From Rotaria macrura (taxonomy: Eukaryota; Rotifera; Eurotatoria; Philodinida; Philodinidae), in assembly GCA_900239685.1 (NCBI GenBank), contig OENT01000863.1, positions 1 to 64,000 on the forward strand: DNA of 64,000 nucleotides. The letters run 5' to 3'. The position numbers and the translations under genes are program-made. Shown piece by piece: positions 26,701-38,367 of the stretch; position 1 is the first letter of the stretch, and each line of letters begins with the position of its first letter. The notes under the pieces were generated by a model. That model searched no databases, was not told the DNA's origin, and saw only the letters and a program-made list of their open reading frames with translations.

Positions 26701-29700
26701 TCGATATCAGGTTTTTCGATCGTGGGAATGTTTTCTTTTTATTTTTCAAAGTAACACGATATGATAACATGGATATAAAAAAAAAAATTAATTATTTCTT
26801 GTATAATAGTTAATTATTCACATACTAGTTTTGAAAGAAAAATTAACATTACTAATTAGTTTTATTATGGTCATCAAACTTCTATTTCAACTGATCATTT
26901 ATTCCTAGACGAATTTCGTTGATTTCTAAATTGCCAAAGGAATCATTTCATGATATTAGCCTCAATTTTCTCTCTCGAATAAATAGCTTTAGATGAGAAA
27001 TATAATAGAAAATTTTTTAAGGTACCATTACCGAAAGAATCACATAGAACTTACTAGTATTTGATCATTATATAGATTGATAAAAATGTTATCTATCATC
27101 CTCTTACGATTTATGAAAAACTGCACTTCCTAGTTGATCGCTCTTTCAATAGTGATTCATGATAGAACGCGTGGATAAATGTCTCATAATCGAAATATAA
27201 AATTACGACATACTTTTCCTTTTGACTTCGATGATAGAACTGTGATAGTAGGAGGAAATTCTATCAAATAATGAAATTCATGGTTCTTCTCCTTTAGTTG
27301 AGACATAGAAGAATGTTTACAAATTAACAACAAACTAGTAGTAATTTTAATTCATCGGTAATTTTTAGGCAGATTAAAATATTTCTCTCTAAAGTCATAT
27401 TACAAACGATCGACTCTAACGTCTATATAATGCAAGTAGAAAATATGTTTGGTAATACATACTTGCTAGTTCTATCAACTTTGGAGTGTATCGTTTATTC
27501 GTCTAATCATTGATGATCACTTCTCTGTCTCACGAATTTTTAATTTAACTTTTTTTAAAACTTACGATACAACTAGATGTCACGAGCACTGATATTTGAA
27601 GTGTAATCTAATCGAGACAACATTTAAGAATTTAGTTTAACAAGAACCATCGATTTCTGTAAATTTTCAATTGATGATTGTTTTAGAATAGTTTGCAGAT
27701 ATTTTCTAATGCACAATAGAAAATATTTTAGTTGAACTCAATCAATTTTTCCAATAAATATACTCGTCAGATTTATTTTCGAGTGAAATATATCACCTTT
27801 CATGTTATTGAACATATCAGTGATAAATTATGTTTATGTGTGCGCTACAATTTTTTTCTCTATCTTTCGTAATGAAAAATAAGAACTTGCCGATCAATCA
27901 ATATAGACAGTCAAACAATAGTAACTAGCATGATGTCGTCCGATTTTTGATGATGAAAATTAAAAGATAATAATAATAATAGGATACTTACTACGCAATT
28001 CATAATTTTCCTGTTCCTTTTCTTGAATAATATTTTTTAGTGTATCTTTTTCTGTTGATAATAGTCGAACTTGTTCTAACGATGTTTCCTATAAATGAAA
28101 TCATCAATACTATCAAAGCAATGAAAAAAGACAAAAATTGAACGAACCAATTTAGCACTCAGATGTTGTTCAGTTTGTCGAATCGTTGATAGTTGTTGTT
28201 CAACATCTTGTGATAGTTTCTCTATTCATAGAAAGAAAGATAGAAAACAGAGAAATTCTTGAAATGTATTTTATGTTCAATCAAGTTAACATTTTTGACA
28301 AACCTAATTTCTCATTTTCACAACGTAATTGACTTTCGATCTCACGTTGTTTAACTACTTCATTTTGTACAATGTCATATTCACGTGCTAGTTCATGAAA
28401 TCGTTGCTCTAAATGAAATGAAATCATCAAACAAGCTCAACATGAAATATATATCAACAAGAAGAATATGTTAAAGCGAACGAACGAACGAACGAATGAA
28501 TTAACAAGTAATGTAAACACATGATCAAGACAGTGAGAACATACATAGAAAGAAAGCAAAAGAAGAGACAAACGAGAACTATATTGAAAGATTTATTAAA
28601 GTTGAAAAGATTTATCTATGATGTCAATCGAATCTAAACATATTGATATTAATTATCGGCTGATGTTGATTCTAATTTGTACGGTAAACCTAAAAATGAA
28701 AAACAAAAACAGATTTTTATTATTCTATTCGATGTTCATAGATATGTTTAAAATTTTCATTTAGTATATTACTGTGTCAATTGAAGTACAACATACGGTT
28801 AGAAATATTTTATGAAAAAGATAATACTTGTGTCTCAATCACATGAAGCCCAGTATATTCAATTGAGTAGTAATCCAACATTTTTTTCTTTCGATTCTAA
28901 TGTAAAACAAGAGTACGAAGGCAGTTAACTGTATGCTATCAACAGATGGGTATCGATTGAAATTCATTGGCAGGCTCAAATTGATCTACCGGTTGATTTT
29001 GAATGCAATGCATAGAGTTACACAACTTGTGTTCAGCCTTGGAAAAATCACTGTGAATTATGTTCTGTCTGATCGATATTGTCTTGTCAAGTTTGAACGA
29101 AGCAAGGTTGATAGTAACAAAATCTATCGAACCATTTCTTCCTGAAATTTTACTTAAAGTTAGATCTACTATTCAATACTTCATAATATCTTTCATTGCA
29201 TTCTATCATTGTACATAGTATACGATCATATTTTTTTCATAGTCTAACTGTGAATTATTGAACGAATCCATTACATATCTATCTCGAAATCTCAGCTCAC
29301 ATAATTCATATTTGAACTTCTAGAATAGCAACATTTTTACAATGGCTAGCTTTATTTCTTGAAATTTGAATCGATATCGTATCCAACTATAATCTATCTA
29401 TTGGCACCTTGATGTGACTACTCGATGTTAAATTTGTCCAGCACATTCTTAATCGAAATCCAATCGATTGAGATTGTATCGATAGTAAAGAAGACATTCA
29501 TCTTAAACTATCTATCATGATGTTGTATGAAAAAATAAAATTACAAATGAACATTTCTTACCATTCGCTTGAATAAATAATTCTTCTTGAAATGATTCAT
29601 ATTCATCACATTGTTTATCATCAATAATATCATTTTGATTGATGTTAGAATTATTCATTTCAATTTTAACATTCGAATTATTATTATTACTATTATCACA

Positions 29701-31786
29701 AAAATTTTTTGGATTTCTAGCATGTCGACAAACAACATTGACTTGTTCAGCACAATCCTTTGTTATGCGATATAGATTGTAGTCGATGCCAAAAATGGTT
29801 TGTAAATGTTTATCAATAATACACATACGATCTTTTGACAGTGCTTGTGTATTACGTACACGACCATCGAGTGATGCATTACGTAATTCTTCATTAGAAA
29901 AAAATTGTCGAATTAAAAATGTTAATAAACGACCGATAGCACGTTTTTCACCATGTATATATGCTAATTCAGTACGACGACGTACTTGATCATATTTACG
30001 TTTTAATACAAGACAAGATAAATCAATTGATGGATCACCAAGTTCAATATATTCCTACGGAAAACGAATGATTACTAGATTTGATTACACTAATGAATTT
30101 AGAAGTGGGAAGACCTGAATTTTAGTGTTTTATGAATGAATATCATCGAAATAAAAGATAATGATATTTCAAATATTCAAAATTTGTAATCGTCTTTCAA
30201 TGTTTCACTTTTTCTATCAATATTCTAGATTCTGTTTGTGTTTTTTGTTGCCGTGCGAACTAGAATCATTCGAATCCTACTCTTACTGTCCAAGATAATT
30301 GAAGGATCTATTAGCTAGTGTTGAATATTTTATTATTGTAGAGTTTACTTTTCACTCCTCAGTATTCTAGGTTAACTAATAGGATAATTTATTTAAAACC
30401 CTAGAATATGTTTCTATGAACTTGACATTGCAGTCTAAGTTTTTTCTCTTCCCAATCGCTTCGATCGTGTGTGCATCTACATTTTAAAAGAATAATATTA
30501 TCTCTTCAAGTCTTATATAGATTTAATAAATATCGTTGTCAAAAGAAAAGATCCGACTAGTTATCAACTATACTCTAAAGTAAATTTCTCTTGACTTAGA
30601 TCTTTTGTCAGAAATCAGACTGATTTGATGTGTCACTAAAATATACATAAAATTCATCTCAAATGGCTCATTGACTATCACTTGAAAATAGAAAATACGA
30701 TTGCTTTGTCTGATGTACATTCAGAAAAAAAAATACATTTTTACACAAATATTTATCATACATTGAATATCTATCTATCACGGAGCGATCTCTAAATGAA
30801 TTCTATTTTCGTAAAATAAAATATAATTATTCGCTCGTTCAATTTAATATTCCTCATCCGAAAAGAAACGTTACATACCTTATTCGATGAAGATTTTCCA
30901 GTTATTTTCAATGTATTATCAATTGAATGGTAATTATTTCCTGTTTTAGTCATATCGATAGGTTCTTGATAACTATTATCGATTAACGATGATGAAGACT
31001 TGGGCAATTCGATGGGATCTATCTCGAATTCTGAATATTGTCTATTCTGAAAGAGAATCATTTTGTTTTATTTATTGAAACATTCATTCTTACATGATAC
31101 TGTTCATATAAAGTTTCAATATTGATATTCAATTGATTTAAATATATTTCATTTTGATTTATTCTATTTATCAATTGATTTATTGTTGTTGATAATTTAA
31201 CTTGTTCAAGATTTATTTCATGCACGATATAAACTAATGTTTCTAACATTGTTTGTAAATTATTTGTTTGTTCATTATTAATCATTGGTAATGATAAAGA
31301 ATTCGATAGTCGTTGACGTTTTGTTGTACGTCGTCGTTTTACATGACCTTGATAAAAGGAATTTAATTTGTTGCTAAGAAATTTTCTACCCGCATTCAAG
31401 AATAATAATCAAGCGAGAATAACATGCAAATCCATTCGAAACAAAACTATACGTACATTAGTTTTTCATTCATATTGAATGTTTGAACTCATTCTTATGN
31501 AAAAAAAAAAAAAAGAACAACTATAATCGTTCGTTCGGTTCGTTTAACGAAAGAAAAATAATAATAATGCAAAAATATAGAAGCAAATTATGAAGAATAT
31601 CTGTTTTTCACATATTGTTATACTACCTGTTGATAATTTAAATTGATTTAATTCGTCATTAATTGAACGTTTTTGACTTTTTATCTGATTTATATAATCA
31701 AGTAAATTCTGTTTTTGACTATCACTGATTAATGTATCATCTAATTGTGAAAAATCAAAGTCGATTTCATCATTGGTTGTTGCCAT
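11730..31786 (-). CDS. TPR: Nucleoporin TPR (Megator), N-terminal half, exons 1-27
   Basis: Amino half of TPR. Start ATG 31784-31786. Exons: 31627-31786, 28304-28408, 28148-28221, 27992-28088, 25804-25907, 25578-25742, 25428-25520, 25272-25352, 25101-25188, 24975-25043, 16800-16871, 15623-15720, 15464-15556, 15306-15410, 15131-15238, 14461-14570, 14209-14395, 14054-14122, 13864-14000, 13718-13796, 13520-13663, 12574-12747, 12265-12516, 12157-12205, 12014-12097, 11837-11931, 11730-11784. All phases join (982 codons). Coiled coil throughout. Family marks: FKLSTEQRFHEL near the start, LQDELDNTTQLLESIRSKG, MVKEAAPMLRRQKQDYE, TFRNVVELQHVNQKL, and SLIQERDFLRLLVAR (vertebrate: VRQRDMYRILL). With the C-terminal half this makes about 1845 residues, shorter than the vertebrate protein of about 2360. 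Introns 1, 4 and 10 are 3.2, 2.1 and 8.1 kb. Confidence 0.85.
12748..13519 (-). other. TPR intron, 772 bp, with a foreign-looking block
   Basis: Around 13040-13200 the sequence becomes more GC-rich and non-repetitive than neighbouring introns, beginning near AGGCGTGTCG. It is probably a transposon remnant. No coding frame or terminal repeats could be identified. Confidence 0.3.
17140..17425. repeat. Dispersed TCGGATT-rich repeat, copy 1
   Basis: Dense in variants of TCGGATTC and its complement GAATCCGA. It includes a segment GTCGGATCCTACTACAGGAT that reappears in altered form near 50835-50865. Degenerate spacing suggests an old repeat. Coding potential on the reverse strand looks incidental. 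Confidence 0.5.
18220..18600. repeat. Dispersed TCGGATT-rich repeat, copy 2, internally duplicated
   Basis: Contains many TCGGATT/AATCCGA words. It also carries an internal near-duplication: about 18291-18355 and 18535-18595 share the order GGTCGG, TCCGACAGAAT(C)CGAT, TTTCGA(C/T)ATGG. Same family as the blocks at 17140-17425 and 50720-51015. Confidence 0.5.
20456..20666 (-). other. Candidate orphan exon
   Basis: A strong acceptor (cttgtttcag) on the minus strand just above 20666 opens a frame of about 68 residues ending at a TGA. It includes TWEFSHFRITPTTNDKSLEE and ends SFSVRPMEIDH. The composition is protein-like, but no upstream exon or start was found and the family is not recognised. 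It could be the last exon of a decayed gene nested in the TPR intron. Confidence 0.2.
23704..24958 (+). CDS. Small single-pass membrane protein with dibasic sites, nested in TPR
   Basis: Five exons on the strand opposite TPR, wholly inside its 8.1-kb intron 10: 23704-23866, 23933-24078, 24454-24512, 24570-24811, 24867-24958. The phases close exactly on 233 residues. After a 12-residue Ser/Gly/Asn/Ala-rich N-terminus comes a hydrophobic segment at about residues 13-43 (ALPVIGAITCGAILLFLLAA and on), fitting a membrane anchor. The rest is Ser/Thr/Asn-rich with a few Cys, furin-like dibasic runs (GRRKRD, SRKRR, LEKRQ) and a Thr-rich end. Intron 4 has GC-AG ends. A TATTTAAA motif lies at about 23618. 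The family is not recognised. It may be a secreted precursor after cleavage, which is an inference from the dibasic sites only. Part of exon 4 (about 24605-24645) is hydrophobic and could hide a very short intron. Confidence 0.65.
24975..25043 (-). other. TPR: TPR exon 10 abutting the nested gene's 3' end
   Basis: This 69-bp TPR exon begins 17 bp beyond the stop codon of the plus-strand nested gene. No AATAAA is visible on the plus strand in the gap, so any 3' UTR of the nested gene runs antisense through this exon and probably the next one. Confidence 0.6.
25908..27991 (-). other. TPR intron 4, 2.1 kb, empty
   Basis: Flanking exons join in phase 1 (CGT A | AA CAA). AT-rich; no nested gene, repeat or RNA gene recognised. 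Confidence 0.5.
28649..31473 (-). CDS. BEN-domain protein nested in TPR intron 1
   Basis: Five exons on the same strand as TPR, entirely within its 3.2-kb first intron: 31457-31473, 31094-31385, 30879-31046, 29562-30054, 28649-28689. The phases close on 336 residues. The N-terminal part has a basic run (KRRRTTKRQR) followed by a coiled coil at about residues 50-95. The middle is acidic/Ser-rich. The fourth exon carries a BEN-like domain: RAIGRLLTFLIRQFFSNEEL, then NASLDGR, LSKDRMCIIDKHLQTIFGI, ending CAEQVNVVCRHA. An Asn-rich linker follows. BEN domains bind DNA and recruit chromatin repressors, so nuclear action is inferred. The tiny first exon is the least certain part; its ATG is 17 nt before the splice. 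Introns of 824 and 872 bp are long for this window. Confidence 0.65.
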
Positions 31787-33072
31787 TACTAGGTTTTGGA
31801 TCTTATCGGTTTATCTCTTGTTATTTAATGACGATCAACGGACATCTAGAACTTTGAAGAAATCAAACTTATTCTCTGTCTAATTAATGGACACACGCGC
31901 CAACGGTCGATTCTCCCCGTCTGTTCAAATGAGAGAAAAAGATTTTGTTTGATTCCCTACATGCTTTCCAAATGGTAAAAAATGGATTCTATGATAAGAT
32001 AAAATTGTTGCAATTAATTAGATCGAGAAAGTCATTGCAAAATGAATTTTTAAAATTAGAAAAAAAACAATACATATTCAAACGACAAGTGACATCTATC
32101 TCGAACCTATTGGTTGAAATACAAAAACCAATCGAGAAGCTTTGTCATTCGAAAGAAATAACTTCGTCTAAAATGTAGATTCAAAACTGATCAGTTGATT
32201 TTAGCGCGTACTTTTTAATATTAAGACCATTACTGAGTCTAATTAGATCCATACAAGACTATTTTCTGTTTGCTGCTCAGTCATTGAAACTTTCACCCCC
32301 TGAAAAACATAGGTTCTTGTTGTCGATAAACTGTAAACTCACGAAATTTTCATCATTGAATCGTAACTACTTTTTTAAGCCAAACATTTTTTCCATGAGC
32401 ATAAACTAGTAAGAAAAAAAATAAATTTGAACCATGTTTCCTGCATATTTTTATGTTTTATTTTATGCAGACGAGTGAGTCAAAGTCTAAAAGAAGAAAA
32501 TTTCCACTTACGAAATCCGATTGCTTTAGACTCCTGTTGCAACGATTTGTTGGGTTGCTCGACCATACGGACAACAGAAGGTCGAATGAGATGCGCTCTA
32601 AGAATTTATATCATTAATCAAAGTTGAAGTTTTGGTCCGTTTTTCTATGTATGCAGCTGATATCATTCTATTGCTGATAAAAATATTATGATGAATTATA
32701 ATGCATCGTTGTGGACAAGGACTAACGAATGCTCGTGAAATTTTGTTAGTCTCGCAGAATCAAAATTCAGATGAAAAGATCTATTAATCTAAATTGAAAT
32801 CTATCGGTAGGTATGTTTTCTTAACATAGTACTACGAATATTTGAGCTTGCGTAACCATGCCTGTTACCATGTCAGAAATAGACATTGAAGATCAATTTA
32901 TTTAAGATTTTCGTATGCACTTTATTTATCTGTACTAGATACGTACGATGAGGAATCGATGTAGGACCAACTTTTGTATAATACCAGCCTATAAGGAGGA
33001 TTTTACAGAAATGACTTTAGAAATTCTTCAAATGAACGAAGTAATTATTCTAGAACATATAGAAAAAAAACT
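31787..33072. other. Divergent intergenic region TPR / NOL12
   Basis: Head-to-head spacer of 1.29 kb between the TPR start and the NOL12 start, which probably holds both promoters. A possible two-exon small gene on the plus strand (31973-32620) lies within it. No TATA box stands out near either start. Confidence 0.4.
31973..32624 (+). CDS. Possible small two-exon gene, coiled coil
   Basis: From ATG 31973 a frame of 67 residues runs VKNGFYDKIKLLQLIRSRKS and on, Lys/Leu/Gln-rich and heptad-like. It can end at a TAG at 32176 or splice at AAAAT|gtagat (32174) to tgcag|ACGAGT at 32468. The second block is open in two frames and gives about 50 more residues. No family recognised. It could be a real short coiled-coil gene or chance in AT-rich DNA; evidence is composition and splice signals only. 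Confidence 0.25.
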
Positions 33073-33917
33073 ATGGACGAAGATGAAAGTCCTCGATCAT
33101 TCCTTGTTCAACGTCGATCAAAAAAGAATCGCCAAACAAAAACTCAACTGGTCTTCGATGAACAAGCACGAAAGTACAATGAATAATTTTTTGTTGATAT
33201 CTTCAATAATATTTTGTTTTTTCGATTTTCTAGAGAATATCTCAAGGGTTTTCATAAGCGTAAACTTGAACGACGTGAACGAGCACAAAAAGAACTTGAA
33301 GATGAAATAAAAAGTGATTTAAAAACTTTAAGACAAAAGGTACTTGTCATATAAGCGTATTGAAAATTTAATCTTTCTTCGTTTATTTATTTCGATCTAG
33401 CGACGTGACGATATGAAGCAAAGACATGAAGCATTAGGTTTACTTGATACTGTTGAAAATAATACAAAGAAACGAACGATTGAATTAAAAGATCACACGA
33501 TTGAAATTGCTGAAATCGATGATCAACTTATTTCGAATACAGGATTATTCATGGGTCATAATCAAGTAAATGAAAATGAAACAAATGAAAAAGTAAGAGA
33601 ATTTCTTTAGTGAAACAAAAATTCTTTTCATTGTCTATTTGTAATATTTAGAACGATGAAGTTGAACCGTCGTTATCAAAGAAAACAAAGTACAAATAAA
33701 ACAATTTTCGTTTTGAATTTGTTTCTCATAATCCATTTTTATTACTAGAGTTAAAACGCCCTTATCAAAGAAAATGTCCAAATTACAAAATATGAAAGCA
33801 CCTAGTTCAATGAAAAAAGGACATCACAATAAAAGCAAACAACGACGTACATTAACAAAATTAGGTAAAAATGGTGGAATTCAAACAGCGTCGAAAAAGA
33901 AAAGAACTCGCAAATAA
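33073..33917 (+). CDS. NOL12: NOL12 / Rrp17-like nucleolar protein
   Basis: Five exons: 33073-33173, 33234-33339, 33401-33592, 33652-33689, 33749-33917. They close exactly in phase on 201 residues; the human protein has about 213. NOL12 (yeast Rrp17) is a nucleolar RNA-binding factor with 5'-3' exonuclease activity in the yeast protein, acting in pre-rRNA processing of the large subunit. Signature block: LVFDEQARKEYLKGFHKRKL, then ERRERAQKELEDEIKSDLK and a charged coiled coil to about residue 95. The tail is very Lys/Arg-rich (KSKQRRTLTKL, KKKRTRK end), as in the family and as expected for nucleolar targeting. The start is the first ATG ahead of the conserved block. Introns are 59-61 bp. Divergent from TPR. 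Confidence 0.88.
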
Positions 33918-33947
33918 TTTATATTTATTACATATTGTTTTCGTTTC

Positions 33948-33953
33948 AATAAA
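33948..33953 (+). terminator. Polyadenylation signal of NOL12
   Basis: AATAAA 31 nt after the NOL12 stop codon, the only canonical hexamer close downstream. It implies a 3' UTR of about 45-60 nt. Confidence 0.6.
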
Positions 33954-34099
33954 AGCCAATGATAAACTATGTAAAGAAGAGATACAATTGATGTTGTAGA
34001 GTGACTAAATCATTCATTCATAGTATGATAATCCCAGAGGTAGGAAACATGGGATTCGCGAAAGATGTTTTTTAATGATTAACTGACTATAAAATATTT

Positions 34100-34705
34100 C
34101 AACGTACTCAATGTATCATGAGTTCTTTTAACGGTGTCTTCTGTATTTTTGGTAGATTCTTCTAAAATGGTTGACTCTGAAGAAGCTTGTCCGAAAAATC
34201 TAGCATCAAATATTCACTGCCGTTTTATGTTCTCTTTTGAACGAAAAAACCAACACATTCATTTCTAGTTTCAATGAATATTGTATCCAAATATACTTAC
34301 GCTTCATGCAATATGGAATCGATGTCTCTGTTCACAGTAGAAATTTTTCCAAGCATGTAAAATCATATTAGTGTGGTTCGTGTTGAATACAATGCAGACT
34401 AGATATTCTCCAATGAAATTCAAATACGCAAAACTCACATTACACTATAACATAGTTTACTTATGATTGCTCTCTCACCAATTTGTTGTTCATACTATTT
34501 TTGTATGATACCGCTTTGTCAATTAAAGCAATATTCTCAATTTTCATGGTACATACACATTCAAATTCATCATTCATATTGTCATCATTTTTCTGAAACG
34601 CTTGAAAATTAATTAGCATTCAATTCTATGTTAAAAGCATCCATTTTACCTTTTGAACTCGTTTCGCATACTCAGAGAAGTTGTCATTACTATTCTTGGA
34701 TCTTA
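34100..34705 (-). CDS. Candidate small multi-exon gene, unknown
   Basis: Several minus-strand blocks join in phase. About 34652-34703 reads KNSNDNFSEYAKRVQK; about 34481-34592 reads NDDNMNDEFECVCTMKIENI and on. About 34300-34357 reads MLGKISTVNRDIDSILHEA and splices in phase 2 to about 34100-34193, which reads FFGQASSESTILEESTKN, then TEDTVKRTHDTLSTL and a stop. The last part is heptad-like. The junction between the second and third blocks does not match phase with the best acceptor, and no first exon was found. It converges with NOL12. Not recognised; a short coiled-coil adaptor or a decaying gene are both possible. Confidence 0.35.
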
Positions 34706-37700
34706 ACAAGAGAAAAAGAAACTAAATGAATATTTGATTTGTTAACAATGTTTTGAACTTTTTGTGATAACTAGAAAATGAAAGTAAGCTTCGTCAAAGT
34801 TCTATTCAATGACCTGGATATGCAATGAAAATTCAACTAAACTTTACCTACCGATGATCAAATTTTATTGCTCACGTATTACAGTTTAATGAATCAATGT
34901 TCAAGTAATATGCATATTGATGATTTGTCAAAGAATATCAAATAATTATCATGATCGAGTAAAGAGTTTTTCGTGTATAATATAGATGATGCATGTTTTT
35001 TTTATGTAATTGCCCTCTATTACTTTGACGACGGTACGAGATAGGATATAACTTCATAGATATGCATGTGGAAAACATGTAATGAAAATTGTCGAGCCAT
35101 TCAAACACGCCCTTGCATGTCGAGGGAGGGGAGAGCAGAGAGAAAAACCCTAGTAAATTGGAAAATGTACACAGGATGTAAATAAGTGAAAATAGTTAAA
35201 AGGATACACTGAAAACAAAAATGGTGCGATACAGAAAATTAACGATGAAGAATTGTTTCGCATCGTCTTTCTCTGATAGACGCCTATTTTTCATTTTCAT
35301 TGTTGCTATTCACTCGTTAGTTTCCATTTTTCGTTGTTCATTTTGATTAATTGAACATTTTTCTTAAAAACATTCGAAGAAGCGGGAAATAATGTTGTGA
35401 TATATCACGATAATAGAATGCTGGTTGCTATGTCTGTAATGGATTCATACGCTGGTTTCTATGATATGTAATGAGAGGGGGGGAGCAATGGTACCCCCTG
35501 GGGGGGGTATTGGTATTCCCCTAGGAGGGGCGTCTAGAAACCCTGGAAGGGGGGGGGGCAACTGGAACCCCCTTGGGGGGTCTGGACTCAGTGACCTTGT
35601 CCGCAATGGGAGGGGGGGGGGGCCGCAAAAACTTCACCTAAAAACTTTCACTCCTAATTTTCTTCGAAAATATATGTGAGTTTCACAAATCAGACAAATG
35701 AATTAAATCAAAATACCGATCGTTAGTAACGATAGCTTTTCTAAAATCATGATACAACTTGACAACGATGTTATAATGTTTACAAATTATTATTTTGATT
35801 TGCGATGTACAAAAGAGCAAATGGAAGTCAAGTAGGGCATTACACACATAAATTATGCAGCAGTATAATGACGATGCCATTGTAATCAGTGACAAATGGC
35901 TATATTTTGCTTGAAGCAAAACAAGATGGTTTAGAAAAATCAATACATTGAAGTGTTTGCTGAAACAGAAAAAGATGATGTTGATAATATACCTAAAGCA
36001 TTTTAACTGTTGCCTTTTTTTCATCTCATTTATCGTGTTTTTTTTTTCAACAAGAACTTAGCACCTTCAACTCATGACGATGACATTTTCCAATTAGCGG
36101 GCATATTTTTCCTTCGCTTAAGAAAAAGCGCCTGCAATGAAGAAAAGTATTTCGTCAATCGTTCAAAATCAAAATTCATAACAATAGAATATTTTTCGTT
36201 CGATCTTGAAGCGACCAAAATTATCTGAATTTTAAAGAGACAGACATATTTTTGTCTTTTTCCTTCCGTACAAATTAAATGATAGATTTTGAACAATACT
36301 GAAAATTAGTATTCTTCTTTTTTGTACATAATTATTATTTATTATTATGAAAGAAATATGTTATAGATATTTTATCAATATCAAAATGATTACCACTCAC
36401 AGATATATTTTAGGAATTTGATTTCGATACTCTATATTGTGATCGTTATGTTTCCGTTTTCGAAATAGGTTTGTAATAAAACGACACTGTACTATACAGG
36501 ATGAATCAATTAAATTTAAGAAAAATAAGAAACAGCAACCATACTCAAAGTTAAGTGTGCTTGTTGTTTTTGATTCCGAAGAATACTTGGTGTTGTTAAA
36601 AAGAAAGGAACATCAGATTTTAATTCTATCCGTATGATCTTGAATCACGTAGAAGATGGATCGTATGAGATTTATCCCTATTGTCACGAATCTTTTGATA
36701 ATAATATTAATGTCTAAAGTTCATATATTGAACAGTACACAATACGTTCTATCGACAGTATTCTACGATTACTCTTGCTAGGACTAGTACTTATGAATAG
36801 TGCAACGTATATCGATATTTATATGAACAAATGTGTGACTAAAATATTTAAGATAGGCGACAATGTCATGAAAGTACATTTTAAAGAAATTCTAAAATTC
36901 CATTTGAAAAAAAAAACATTCGATTTCAAACCGATAACAATGCAAAGCATTGAACAATGAATCTTTGAATAATCGTAAAAAATATAGTGAATACAGTTTC
37001 TCTAAGGCTTGATAAAATGTTACAAAGTAAATTGCCGATGAATTTTCTATTCTTCTATCAATCTGCACGTCTATGTAAAAAGTATAATCTTTTCTTGATT
37101 CTTAAAAATATTAATGATTGATTTGGAAATTTTTATTATTACTTTTTGTTTTATTTGTGTAGCCTTCAAAATTGAACAACATAATGTGTTTGCATCATAT
37201 GCCATCGAACACAGCGTTCTAAGCATTTGAAGCTCATGCGTATATAGTTGGGTGTAGATAAACAATTGTAGATGTATCGACGAATCGTCTTTTTGAGGTC
37301 TAGTACTTATCGTACAAACTTGAGGCTAAGCATATCAACACTTTTGTTTTGTACGTATGTATACATGATAAATAAAACATACAACGTACCAGCTGTTGTT
37401 CCAGACGTAGAGCAATTAGGATGTTATTTCTCTTTGTATTTATTTTTTGTTATTATTATTGTATATGAAAATGTATCTACAGTCCTTACCTTGACAGATA
37501 ATAAATCTTATTCGTATTGGTACTTTACTTTTGTGTATACTCACAATGGTTTATCACTACTTTGTGATTTTCATTGCGTGTAATATAGAAAGCAAAAATT
37601 TTCACACAAATATTTGAGTTATCTCTCTGTATGTCGACTTTTTATTGGCAAGTTATAGTTTAAAGCCATCAAAATTCACTCAACTATTATTGTTACTTCG

Positions 37701-38367
37701 TACGATAGCTAATCTTTTAAATTATGATTGGTATCCGTAATAGTTGTTCATTCTGATTTTTCATGAATGTTAATGTGAATGAAGTTATGGGACTTGCTGT
37801 ACTATCTCATATTTCTAATCTTTTGTAGACAAAAAGACAGCCCAAATGCTTCCTTACTAGTCTAGTACTATTGAGCATGAATAGGATACGACTTAAATCA
37901 CTAAAAACGTTTTATTTAATGAAACTATCGTTATGATATAAATGTACAAGATCGATTTCTGGACCATTCTTCCTCACAAACAAGAGCATTCTAGATTGTG
38001 TTCGCCCATTTCTATTTTGCATCCCTTGACTGTCATAATTTCATTAGATCAAACTTCTTATGATTGTTTTAACGTGTAAAATTTTGGATCGAATTCTTTG
38101 AATAGAAATCTATTCAATAATGGCGAGTTTTTGTTATGAATTGAACTAGCACAACATTTCTCAATTATTTCATTGTTGATCAATGTTGTTAAATACTATT
38201 TTTGCTTGTGATTTATTTACTAACAAATCACAAAACATAGCCTAAAGATAGATAGTTAAAATTACACATGATGTAAATACTGAGTACACAAGTGAAAAAA
38301 GCGGAACAGAAAATATGCTATATAATTTCTTTTTAATCTAAAACAACACTTTTTTTGTATATATATA
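34706..38367. other. Intergenic, mostly featureless, with a G-rich block
   Basis: No supported gene on either strand. 35474-35630 is a G-run block listed separately. 35690-36010 gives broken protein-like pieces on the plus strand that may be an unidentified pseudogene. The remainder is AT-rich. Confidence 0.4.
35474..35630 (+). repeat. G-run block with G-quadruplex potential
   Basis: Repeated runs of six to ten G on the plus strand (near 35476, 35502, 35525, 35551, 35574 and 35613), with occasional C runs, in otherwise AT-rich intergenic DNA. Many sets of four G runs would satisfy the usual quadruplex rule. An open frame through it, Gly/Pro-rich, is a by-product of composition. Confidence 0.7.

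Noticed and set aside
28649..31473. BEN exons as alternative exons of TPR
   Set aside because: TPR exon 1 leaves phase 1, whereas the internal BEN exons need phase 2 or 0, and the BEN frame has its own ATG and stop.
32948..33310. 120-codon frame over NOL12 exon 1
   Set aside because: Different frame from the conserved NOL12 protein; an overlap shadow.
35461..35679. Gly/Pro-rich protein at the G-run block
   Set aside because: The frame exists only because of G and C runs; no splice sites, start context or homology.
35683..36024. 113-codon minus-strand frame
   Set aside because: Hydrophobic, Cys/Ile/Leu-rich composition typical of the reverse of AT-rich DNA; no motif recognised.
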